Made by a program: the position numbers and the translations under genes | DNA from: Chloromonas sp. AAM2 | Taxonomy: Eukaryota > Chlorophyta > Chlorophyceae > Chlamydomonadales > Chlamydomonadaceae | DNA length: 16,445 nucleotides | Direction: 5' to 3' | Assembly: GCA_004335635.1 (NCBI GenBank) | Contig: QAXH01003124.1 | Span: forward strand, 1 to 16,445 | The notes under the pieces: model-generated | What the model saw: the letters and a program-made list of their open reading frames with translations, nothing else | The model's database searches: none | What the model was told of the DNA's origin: nothing | Shown: one piece after another, positions 1 through 9,719 of the stretch | Position numbering within the stretch: the first letter of the stretch is position 1 | Layout of the letters: every line of letters starts with the position of its first letter

Positions 1-1295
1 CATGGGGGAGGGGGAGGCGGGGCACGCTGCGTGTGTGCGGGCATTGCTGGAGGCAGGGGTGCCTCTGTCGTCTGCATTTCATCTCCAATGATCGGGATTA
101 CGACTGAAGCAGGGACAGCGGCGCTGGTGCTGGCACTCCAACGACCTAGGGCTCAGGAGTTCGTTCAGGCAGCATGCCGATTGACTACCACAACATTCAG
201 AGCAGGTGTAGCTACGCTATGTGGCTAGTTGAGCACATGTTGAAACTCTGTTCATAATTACATCACGGCAGTCCTTCACTGTTGCCTCACTCTTTGCCGT
301 GGGTATCATGTGCTCCTTTCAGTTATCCAACTCCGCTGGCGAGCGGCCGCTGTACATCGCCGCTCTAAGGGGCCACCTGCCGGTAGTCTCACTGCTATTG
401 GACAACTGTACCGCTAGGGGCATCCCTTGGCAGGACGCACACCTGTGAGTTGCGAAACCAATGTTACAACTGTTACATGTGGATTATATGTGGACTGATC
501 AGTTTGTATTTACTGGACTGCTGGGGGCATTCCCTAGCAAGGCGCACATTTGTCAATCAACGCTACATTCATTGTGCAGTTACGGTGAGCCCCTTGTTTT
601 AGCAGCAGTTGGACGCTTCGGCAGGTGACATTCGCACACTTCCACACCCTTTCTCACTCTCTTTCTCACTACGTGCTTGCATCTGCAGTTACAGTGACTG
701 TTGGACGCCCTTGATGGCAGCCGCAGTGGCGGACCGCCATGACGTAGCCTTAGCGCTCATACGTGCAGCCGACGGTCAAACCGGCGGGGCTGCGGGCTTG
801 GTGCGGGCGGTGAATCTGTACGGTCAGAGCGTGCTGCACATCGCTGCGCGTAAGGCGTCCGTGAAGCTGCTGCGCCTGCTGCTCAGCTGCGCCGGGGCTA
901 ACCATGGAGGTGGGCGAGTGGGACTGAGGGAGGGCTTGGGACCCGGCTCCGTGTGAGAAAAGCTCGCTGGATAGTTGTGGCGAACATTTCGAGCTGCTCA
1001 TTCGCTTCTTGCTTACGAGTTTTGCCAGATTGTTCGCCACATGCACACACATATGCTTGACGCATACCCCACATGCTCGTCCATGTTTGACGTATGCCAA
1101 CGTGTACGTCCATTCTTTGCAGATGTGTCTCACACTTCCGGTCACAGGCACGTGGGTGTGCTGATCCCGGATAGCAACGGTGACACTCCCTTGGACGTTG
1201 CTCGCAAGCACTGCAACACCCCAGCCTTGGACGAGCTCACCCGGCGCCTTGGACACGGAGGGGTGCAGCGCAGCGCGCAACTGGCTGTGCGCTGA
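1..1295 (+). CDS. ankyrin-repeat protein, 3' part, 5' partial, multi-exon
   Basis: Ankyrin-repeat protein, probably a protein-interaction scaffold; partner and location unknown. Well-supported exons are 323-444, 580-624, 689-909 and 1123-1295 (stop TGA 1293-1295). Each is bounded by AG/GT, and phases agree at every junction (2, 2, 1). Exon 323-444 reads SAGERPLYIAALRGHLPVV, a typical repeat core. Exon 580-624 adds YGEPLVLAAVGRFG. Exon 689-909 has WTPLMAAAVADRHD and GQSVLHIAARKASVKLLRLL. The last exon has NGDTPLDVARKH and a short polar tail. The 5' end starts inside a repeat (GHAACVRALLEAGVPL, frame 2, about 23-70), so more repeats probably lie upstream and the ATG at 2 need not be the start. 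From about 90 to 220 the ankyrin-like text (GTAALVLALQRPRAQEFVQ) is in frame 1. The strong donor at 220 (CAG/GTGTAG) is out of phase with the 323 acceptor. The first exon therefore contains sequence errors, an unseen intron or decay. The fold is seen with confidence; any cellular role is unknown. Confidence 0.75.
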
Positions 1296-1940
1296 CTTGA
1301 AGGAACCTGTTCCATGTGAATCCCACATGACGCCATGAGGCGTTCCTTGTGCAGCATGCAGCATGTTGGCCGGTGCGAGGTCAGAATCAAGCCGAGGTTA
1401 GCAGTCCAAGGCTGCAGTGATTGGTTGGAAATGTTTGTCAGCCATTCCTGGTGACAGGCAGGAGCCACGACCAAGTGCAGTCGGATCTGTCACATACGCC
1501 CACAAGGGACTGATGGCGTCAAGGAACAAACATGTTCATCTGCTGCTTTGGCGTCGGCAATCATGATCTGCTGTTTTGGCACTGACCCTCATGTATATCA
1601 GGCAGCCATGCTCATGGCAATGTGACAAGGTTGTGTTGCCTGAGAATGCGTGCCTGTAGCATAATGCTGTACACGAGGCTGCACACATGGCAGAACATGA
1701 TGTAGCCTCAGTAAGCGTATGAGCCATACTTGCATCGCCTGCTTTATGAGTGGCCATTTCAGACGGCAGGCTGGCGCAGTTAATGCCAGGTTGCCCAGGT
1801 TGAATTGTATTCATAAAGCAGCTGGTTGCCAAGTGTTGGTAGTCTGCTTTCAGTGCCGGTGCACCTTGAGAGATTGTAGCCACGCGACGTTCGTGTTTAC
1901 GTTTCTGCATTTTTCGACAGGGGGTGGTAGGCTTCTGCTT

Positions 1941-1945
1941 TGTAA
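1941..1945 (+). terminator. TGTAA polyadenylation signal, ankyrin gene
   Basis: This is the first TGTAA on the + strand after the stop at 1295, implying a 3' UTR of about 650 nt. TGTAA is the usual poly(A) signal of chlamydomonadalean algae. Cleavage would be expected some 10-20 nt downstream. The assignment is by position only. Confidence 0.45.
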
Positions 1946-1960
1946 TCTGTTGAACGTGTT

Positions 1961-2864
1961 GGCTTTGATGTGTTTGCACACGTTTTGGCTTTGATGTGTG
2001 TTGGTAGAAGGTGCGGTGCCATTTCTGGGACAGGTGATGTGAGTGGCAAGAACGTCACTGGCATGTCTTTATAAGTTTTATATACGCCTGTCTGCATCAC
2101 AAAAAGCATATCGCTCCACTGGCTCCTGGGACTAGAGACAACTGTAGAAACCAAGCCAGTTTATAAGCAGTCTCTGCAAAGTTACATCATGGAACCACGT
2201 CAACCAGGTCAATGCATAAACTGGGTGGACTCCTGGCACAGAACGCCTACAGGAAAACCGGGGGAAGTTCTGGGCGTAGAAGTTTGCTTGCCTGCAGCAC
2301 AACAACAACACCCCTCAACCAATTCACCTGTGACTTGACACAGGTGTAGGCACTAATGTACCGCACTTTTCTTCCTGGAACTGCGTAACAAATGAGTTGC
2401 TGACACATCAACAGTGCAGTGTTTAGTACACTAAGTCACTGTCAAACACAAGCGGCCCAAAAGCACATGCTGTTTGCCCAACAGGTTCAGACATCTAAAA
2501 GTTACATTTTGTTAGCTTGCAATAACGGCGGCTGAGCAGAAAAACAACGATTATACCATTTGCGCAATAGTAGCGGTACTGCAGAACCGACGCCAATTAT
2601 CCAATTGAGCAATAAAGGAAGCCCGCATGCAGAACACAACACGAAGAGATCGCCTAAACAATGCGATGCACTTATTATGTACTTAAACAACGGTCACGGC
2701 CTTCCAGTAGCAACCGATGGCTACTTTGAAGGCACAACGAATCAGAATTGAAGGGCAAAGCCCTGATGGCAGTTGGATTGTACACAAGCACAAGCAGCTA
2801 ATTTCTCAGCTCAACCACTATGTACGCCAAATGCTCAGTGCTGTTCAAATGCAAATGTTTGAAA
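1961..2864. other. intergenic spacer, no gene recognised
   Basis: Spacer between the convergent ankyrin (+) and F-box (-) genes. Short open frames occur on both strands, but none has splice signals, codon bias or a protein-like composition. The stretch is AT-richer than the genes and contains no repeat that I could recognise. Confidence 0.5.
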
Positions 2865-2869
2865 TTACA
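2865..2869 (-). terminator. TGTAA polyadenylation signal, F-box gene
   Basis: TTACA on the + strand, i.e. TGTAA on the - strand. It is the first such word downstream of the F-box gene stop at 3749 and gives a 3' UTR of about 880 nt. The interval 2870-3748 then reads as 3' UTR. It contains purine-rich simple sequence around 2905-3000 and a triple 11-mer at 3279-3311. Confidence 0.35.
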
Positions 2870-3278
2870 TGGTTAAGCAAACAGACGGATAATTTTCACG
2901 GACAATGGAGGCAAAAAGCGAGGAAAAGGGTAAGCAAGCCAAGTCAAACAGCAAGAAGGCAAGGAAGCAAACGAACAACAACAGAACAGAACAGAAAAAA
3001 CCCAGCAATCTTGCAATCAAGTTCATCAAACCTATACAATCAGAGCAACGACAGTATGTCTTACCAAGTCTCACCAAGCGTGCTTACTAAGGCAACATCT
3101 TGGCAATGAGCCAGCAGGCAAACTTTGAATGCACAAATGCTCAACACGCTGCATCTCACGCCAGCTCATCACCATCCAGCAGCAGGAGCTGGGCGACGCT
3201 GTTTCCATTGACATTTTTCCATTGACTGCATTCCGTCTGGAAGAATTGATTTGTGCACGTGGAGCATCATACAGCTTG

Positions 3279-3311
3279 AAAACCAAGTTAAAACCAAGTT
3301 AAAACCAAGTT
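3279..3311. repeat. three perfect tandem copies of an 11-mer
   Basis: AAAACCAAGTT occurs three times head to tail with no mismatch (3279-3289, 3290-3300, 3301-3311). It lies in the presumed 3' UTR of the F-box gene. This is a microsatellite-like repeat, likely length-variable between strains. Confidence 0.9.
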
Positions 3312-3748
3312 AGCAAGCATGCATGCAAGTCTTGACACATGCCAGTCAAGTCCAAGCGCCCTCGCAACACGACCCTAGCCACCTCACCCTGTTCATTTTC
3401 TCTCACACATCCTCTCACACCAATTCGTACTATTAAAAACTTGCAAGCAACAGTTCAAATGCATGAACACAGCATTCCACCAAGCCTGTCACTGAAGCTC
3501 AAGCGCTCGTATGGCGTCAACGCAACCCCCTGCCCCACGCATCCTCTCGCACCTCCTTTCACGCACATCATCAACGCTATCACCAATGCCATCTAACCAC
3601 CATCTAACGCAGCCTCATACCATGCTAACAAAGGCCTCATTACGCATGCCGAGCCGCTCGGCCCTGTCTTTTCCTGTCACACTGCCCATGCACATTCCGT
3701 TCTTTCACTGTACGCAACTCGTCTCAGGGGTCCTTGCCCTTGGCAGCA

Positions 3749-6252
3749 TCACCTGGACTCATCGGCTAACTCGATGATCTGCAGGCGCGCCAAGCGGTTA
3801 TGTCGGCCAGCTTCTACAGCCGCCTGCAGCCTCTGTCGCCAATTCTCTCGAAGCAAGTGCGCCACCACCCCCACCCGCACCTCCACGCGCCCTGTAGCCG
3901 ACTCGCACACTGCTGCTACGCTCACTAGCAGAGGTTCCAGGTGATCTGCTCCAAGTTCGCGCTCATCCGGCTCGGTCGAACCGCATTCAAAAGCCACGTG
4001 CGTCAGGCGAGGCAAGCGCTGCAACAGCTGGCCGCACACGCGGGGGTGCAGCAGGCAGTTCTGCGTCAGCAAATGTGGAAATCAGAGTGAGGGTTGGAGC
4101 AGAACGAGATAGCAACAACGACCAAATCTGGTTGAAGGTCCAAGAGCTGAGTGCAAGCTCGGCCCAGAGTACGGGCCAGGAAAGGCGCCTAGTGCTCACC
4201 AGCGTCTAGTTAGCCTGCTAGCGTGTAAGCAGAGACGAGAGGTGTGAGCTGACGGCGCAGGCGTGCATGCAAATGAGAATGCTGCGGCCACATGCATTGC
4301 GACCAGTTTACCTGCAATGACACCGTCTTCAGACAGCCACCCCAGCGCTCGCCTAGCGCGTCCAGCAGCTCCTGGCTCAACTCCATGGCCCAGAGGGTGA
4401 GGTGGGGTAGCGTTTGAGGCAGCAGCGGCAGGGCTGCCAACAGCCAAGCAGTGGGCAAGTGAAATGCCTCCCAGATGCCGTGGATGAGAAGCTGCAAAAC
4501 ACCCTGCCAGCTGAAACCGCCGCAATGTTTCATGTGCTCCATTAATTCGTGGATGTGGTCAGCGCTCTCATCGCCCACCTCTCCTCTGGGCAATCGGAGG
4601 CACACGTCCATAGCCTGTCCTGTAGTAGCGCACACCTGGAAGATGAACACATACACATGGAATGGACGAGTGTGTTATCAGATCACATGGCATTCTGGAG
4701 CCTGAGGCGAGTGTGACAAAGCCGGGCAGCACATGACGTGCAGAAATGCTCACAGTAAACATTATGCTAGCATGACCATGACAGGGTGTGGCAGCTTTCC
4801 TGCAAAACTGTTATGCTCTGTCCCTTTGCTTGAATCGAAAGCGCATGTCCTCAACGCCACATGTCCATAGTCCAACCCAGACTCGGAGTGCACCGCATGT
4901 CGCCAAGCCGGCAGGCATGCATCAAGCCTAATCAAAAAACAAAAGCCATCTATACCTCTGAAAGCACTGAAGAGCCAAACCATCTGTCCTGACGCACCTG
5001 CACAGGCTCTTGCAGAGACCTGAGTGGCAGCCACAGAAAGGAGGACAGCCTGATGAACCCGCCCTGCGGGATGTTGACTTGCAGTCTCCGCCATGTGCAA
5101 GGCATGTCCGCCAAGGATTGGAGCAGGTAGATCTCAGGAACAATCAAGTGCTCGACAGCTGGCAGACGCAACATCACTTTCATGTGCTGCGAACACATCA
5201 GGTCTGCTGAGTCCAAGCGCACATAAGCCAGGTTTGTCAGCTTGGGTGCATATTCCTCGAGTGAAGGCTGCCAGCCCTCCCACATGCCCTGCGCCTGCAC
5301 GAGGTGCAGCTTTCGCAGCTGTGGACCCATGACACCGATGTGGGGCAATGCGTTGTAATCCGACTCGTGCTGAGGTTCAATGACAATGTGGTGGAGGGAA
5401 GGCAGGCTGGCTAGCTGCCGCTGTAACATGGTTGTCAGCTGCCGGACTGTGATCGCATCGTTGCCTTCCGTCTTGAAGCCACCACGCAAAACCAGGCACT
5501 CCAATGCGGTGCACACGCTGCTTCCGCTTGGCCACAATTCCTCGCTTGTGTCCGCGCTACTAATGTAGCAGCAACTGAGTTGCAAGGATGACATATTGGG
5601 GCAGGCGCTGAACAACAACTCCGGAACAAGGTCGCTACCAAGCAGCAGACCCTGCGGGCAGAGGCAGCAAACGTGGCAGCGTGCATGCAGGCACTGGTGC
5701 CGCGACGCGCGGAGGTTGGCTTTACATTTTCCCAACATGACCGCTTCATGCAGGTCGTGCATGGCCGCAATGATGCCAGTGCTTGATACCGCTGCAGCCA
5801 AGGCAGCCTAACCTGTTACAGAAACTTGACCTGCAGCTGAACAGGCGGGCATGACCTTGCAGCCGGCATGCGCGCACCTGCAAGGTGACGTCCCACATGC
5901 GTTCTTGATCGGCCTGAGCGCAGCACAAGCGCAGCAGCCAGTCCGCACGCTCCGAGTAGCACATGTTATTTTCTCCATCCGCCAACTCCAGCTGCAATCG
6001 CAAAGGTGCGCTGGGGCGAAGACGTGCGACAAGGCGCACCGTAGAGGCGCGTGATGCGAGTTCCTCTCGAGGCAGGGCCAAATTAAAGCGCTGCCGGATG
6101 CGAGGCACGGAACGGATCACTTCGTCACGTCCAGACTTGCAAGTGCATAGAAGTGCCTGCCGGTCTTGGCTGTCATGCAGCCAAGAGGCAATTTTCCGAC
6201 ACATTTCAGGAGGCAGCTCCGACAGCACGTCGCGCTGTTCAATCTCGGTCAT
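3749..6252 (-). CDS. F-box protein with leucine-rich C-terminal region, 4 exons
   Basis: Predicted substrate adaptor of an SCF ubiquitin ligase: the F-box would bind SKP1 and the leucine-rich tail the target (family knowledge). Model exons on the - strand: 6252-5878, 5807-4998, 4635-4312, 4060-3749. All four lengths are multiples of three and every intron is phase 0, giving 606 aa. The chosen start is the ATG at 6252, because the F-box core LSELPPEMCRKIASWL follows within about 10 residues. An upstream in-frame ATG at 6351 falls inside an inverted repeat and looks non-coding. Leucine-rich units include CPNMSSLQLSCC, LPSLHHIVIE, LRKLHLVQAQ, LTNLAYVRLD, VEHLIVPE and, in the last exon, LPRLTHVAFE. 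They are irregular, so the LRR call is softer than the F-box call. Residues from about 144 to 177 (nt 5750-5652) are Cys/His-rich and end in an acceptor-like pyrimidine tract (CCCGCAG at 5652). A short unrecognised intron there is possible. Target and regulation are unknown. Confidence 0.72.
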
Positions 6253-6310
6253 GCTGAGATTTTCGTTGTGCAAGCATGCGCATGGTTGAGTCTGAAATGG
6301 TCGCTTATTC

Positions 6311-6522
6311 CGAGACGAGGCTCTGATTCCATGTGAGTCACATGCTCCCACCTACCTCAAACACAATACGCAAATAGCAAATAGTTGATGTTTGCGTTGG
6401 ACGTGCTTCATGGTGTGCACTCCCTCCTTGTAATCGTCCGTCTGTATTGTGTTTGAGGGTTAGCATGTGTTTGAGGGAGGTGGGAGCATGTGACTCACAT
6501 CGGAATCAGAGCCTCGTCTCGG
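6311..6522. repeat. large imperfect inverted repeat upstream of the F-box gene
   Basis: The left arm, 6311-6369, is the reverse complement of the right arm, 6444-6522. The match covers about 59 bases; the right arm has one extra base and an 18-nt insertion containing a second GTGTTTGAGGG-like word. The shared core includes GAGACGAGGCTCTGATTCC and GAGTCACATGCTCCCACCT. The loop is about 74 nt. The arms could fold as a long hairpin, or the element may be a small non-autonomous (MITE-like) insertion. No target-site duplication is evident. It starts about 60 nt upstream of the F-box start codon and contains the in-frame upstream ATG at 6351. Confidence 0.85.
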
Positions 6523-6565
6523 GTACGAGGTGTAGGTGGGAGCATGTGACTCACATGTGACTCAC
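6512..6565. repeat. nested hairpin and third copy of the arm word
   Basis: CCTCGT at 6512-6517 pairs with ACGAGG at 6525-6530 around a 7-nt loop. Immediately after it, AGGTGGGAGCATGTGACTCA (from 6535) repeats the arm sequence also found at 6478-6500. It is followed by an extra TGTGACTCACA. The palindromic word ATGTGAGTCACAT, or part of it, thus appears at three places in about 250 nt. Confidence 0.75.
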
Positions 6566-6630
6566 ACGGACGATTACGCTCATACAAACTCAAACAGATA
6601 CACTCACGCTCTACATATATGCTGTTTGAG

Positions 6631-6693
6631 CTGTGGTAGCATTGTTTAGACGCAAATAGAATCTGAGCTCGAGTCTGTGGTAGCATTGTTTAG
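6631..6693 (+). repeat. direct repeat pair of 19 bases
   Basis: CTGTGGTAGCATTGTTTAG occurs at 6631-6649 and again at 6675-6693, separated by 25 nt. It lies beside the inverted repeat, in the upstream flank of the F-box gene. The rest of 6253-7029 holds no coding frame that I can support. Confidence 0.9.
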
Positions 6694-7029
6694 GTACAAA
6701 GAACACCTGCTTGAGTCATGTGCAATAAAGTCTAAACTCGCCTTGCATATCTAGAGGTTAGGTAGTTGATACCTTAGCAGCCTAATAAGCAGCCTGCGTA
6801 CAGCTGTGGACACCGTCGGTCGTGAACCTTGACCATATGTTGGCCGAGTCGCTTGACATGTTATGTACAACCTTGTCCGACCCACACAGTGTCTAGCCAG
6901 CTTGATCATCACCACACTACACACAATAATTCAATCCACATGTCTGTCCGGTCGTCCCATCTGCTGGCAGCAAGAATCAAATACAAGTGCTTGCCCTGAG
7001 CACGGCGGACAGCAACCTCCTTCCCCACG

Positions 7030-7034
7030 TTACA
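7030..7034 (-). terminator. TGTAA polyadenylation signal, Gln-rich gene
   Basis: TTACA on the + strand is the first - strand TGTAA word after the stop at 7722. It implies a 3' UTR of about 690 nt (7035-7721). Open frames on either strand in that interval look like chance. Confidence 0.4.
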
Positions 7035-7721
7035 TCGAATGCTAGCGGCAAACCCATGATGAAGTCATGCGTCACAGTGCGTGTTGGAAAACCTATTGCT
7101 ACATAAGTATGCATTAATTAGCAGTCAAAGAAAGCAGGGCAGGTTGACAGGACCAGGTGCCGGGTCGCAGATGAATTAATGTGCAGATCAAGCTTGCGTG
7201 TCTTCCCTGATTTGAACTTCTAGTCGCACTTGCAATGCTCAAGGCTAGATGTGCGAGTACGGCCACAACTGAAAGGATGAATGGCAAGATCAAACGGCAC
7301 GCTGCATGTCACAGTGCATTGTTGCGTACAATCATGCTTGCGGCAGGCCGTACATCGCCAACAAAAGGCCAACAGTTCCATTCCACAATCATCAATACAT
7401 TCCTGCCGGCAGGCAAGGTGAACGTCGTGACACATGGTCTGCTGTAGTAAAGGCAGATGTGCTTGGGCAGTACAAGTGGGCAGTACAGTAAAAACGTAAC
7501 ACTATTATGGCTTGCCTGTGGTTCGCAAACAGCTCCGCCTGTACGTACATTGTCAACAATGAACACAAGTTGCTGCGGACCTTGTTATCAGTACAACAAT
7601 CCCCCATGTATGCTAAGGCAGCACAATCGGGCAGTACAACTGAAAGCATGTGCTGCACAGTGCCTCTGTGCGCACCAGCTGTACAGGCCTGCACGAGCAG
7701 CAATTCTGTGTGCCTGCAGCT

Positions 7722-8461
7722 TCAGGCTCGCAAGCGCTTGGCGCTGCCCAATCGCTCGCCCGACTCGTCTATCAAGGCCATGTCCTGCATGCCCGGCCGC
7801 TGAGACTGAATGGACACATCGGCTCTGCGGCCGATGTTGCTATGAAACACAGACCCAACCGCCTGGTCACGCATGTCTACTCTGTTATTGGCGCCTGGAG
7901 CTTGCGACTGCGATGGCCGTTCTGTAAAGGGCTGCGTTGCAGCATCACCATGCGGTGTGTCCACATGCATCGCCTCTCTTGCCGCCTCAGCCCCCATTGC
8001 AAGGCCAGTGTCACCGTCTATTCCGGCTGAGCCGGTGATGACCGCCGATGGTACAGGCCTTTCGTCTGCACCGTGTGCGATCCCACAATCTAAAAGCGAC
8101 TTTCCTTGTGCTTGCGACAGTGTTGCAGTGGGCTGTGGCGGGCACAGCTGCAGCGGCTGTTGCACGGCATGGTTACTGAGCGGCTGGCTTGCAGGCTCGC
8201 CACAATGCAAACCCGATGGCTGTAATTGTTTAGGCGGCATGTCATCGGCATCTGCGCTTCCATCCATCAGGTCGTCAAGCAATGCCGATAGAGACCCTGC
8301 GCCCAAGCTGCTTCCAGCCATCAAATTGCCAGGCGAGCAACGGCCAAACGGACTCAAACCCACGCCCTGGGCACCTTCCCAGCTGTCCATCAGCTGTTTT
8401 GGAGCAGCTGCCTGACCGTGGTGTTGACCCAGCTGCTGCTCCGACTGTGGCTGCTCCTGAT

Positions 8462-8507
<46 letters not shown>

Positions 8508-9611
8508 CTGCTGGTGGTGCTGCTGCTGCTGTAGCTGCTGCAATGACTCTGTGTGCGTCCAGACACCACTCAACGGCAGAATTGGAAGCATTGGGCTCTG
8601 CTCCAAGACAGGAGCAGCATGGTGAGCAGCAAGCAAGTCCACAGAACGGCGTGGGGGTGCAGCCACGACCGTACCATGCAGCAAAGACGGCAACACAAGA
8701 CTGCCAGCAAGTTCAGGTACAGGGGCAGAGCTAGGATTCAGGCCGACATGGGCTACACGCACAGGGGCTGTGTGCCCAGGGCTGGGCGTCGAGTCCATGT
8801 TTGTTGTGGTGTGATGGCTGGTGTCAGGCACAGCTGGTTCCCAGGCAGCTGGGGCAGTGTGGGATGCACGCACTGCAGCCACGGCAGCTGCCAGGCCCAG
8901 AACCGGTCGGCCCACCACCGGCTGCCTCTTGTCACGCTGCAGCGGTGACACAGGCACTGGCAATCCGGGTAGAAGCTGAGTCAAGGATGGATTGGTCACA
9001 GCTGCTGCCTGGGCTATCGGCTGGGTTTGTTCTACCTGCTGCCTGGCCAGCCAGCCTGCATGGCGCGGGTCTGATGTGTTGCCAGCAATGCCATGTTGAG
9101 CCCCAGGTACGCTTTTGCTATCACCTTTGCTGAGCCCTGTGACTGCTCCCAGCACTGCTGCCGCTGCTCGACCTGCCGCTGATCCTGCTCCTGCTGCTGT
9201 TTTTCCTGCTGCTTCTGCCTCTGCTGCGGCTGCTATTGCTGGGACTGGGGGTGCTGCTAGTGCTGCTGGTGCTGGTGCTGTGACTGGACCTGTTGTAGTA
9301 TTTGGCGGAGAAGGCCAGCTTGATGACGCTAGCTGCATCTCCAAAGCCTGTAACCTTGCCTCCCGTGCATCATGAGCTTCATGTGCTGTTGCCAGGACGG
9401 TGGACTGCTGCTGCAGCATCTGTTGCCGCTCCTGTTGTAGCTGCTGGACTTGCTGCTGCTCTTGCACTTGCAGCTGACGTTGCCATTGCTGATGTTGCCT
9501 TTGTAACTGCTGCTCCTGCCTCTGCAACTGCTGCTCCTGATGCCTTGCGTACTGCAGTTGCCGGTCATGATGCTGTTTTTGCTCCGCTTCCTGCTGCTGC
9601 TGCTGCTGCTG

Positions 9612-9646
<35 letters not shown>

Positions 9647-9678
9647 GCCGGCGCTGCTGCTGTTGTTCCATTTGTTGG

Positions 9679-9719
<41 letters not shown>

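Noticed and set aside
750..1364. 204-codon minus-strand frame
   Set aside because: Antisense to the ankyrin exons and introns; it crosses both without sense.
2717..3109. + strand frame of 130 codons
   Set aside because: Low-complexity, Lys/Gln/Ser-rich from purine-rich sequence. It lies in the presumed 3' UTR of the opposite-strand gene and has no recognisable fold.
3339..3777. + strand frames rich in Pro, Thr and Ser
   Set aside because: Derived from pyrimidine-rich non-coding sequence; no splice or codon support.
6253..6351. N-terminal extension of the F-box protein to ATG 6351
   Set aside because: The extension reads through the inverted-repeat arm and has no protein-like composition; F-box domains usually lie close to the N-terminus.
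7457..8030. Overlapping + strand frames of 98-156 codons
   Set aside because: They overlap the 3' end of the Gln-rich gene, are rich in Cys and Arg, and show no domain or splice support.
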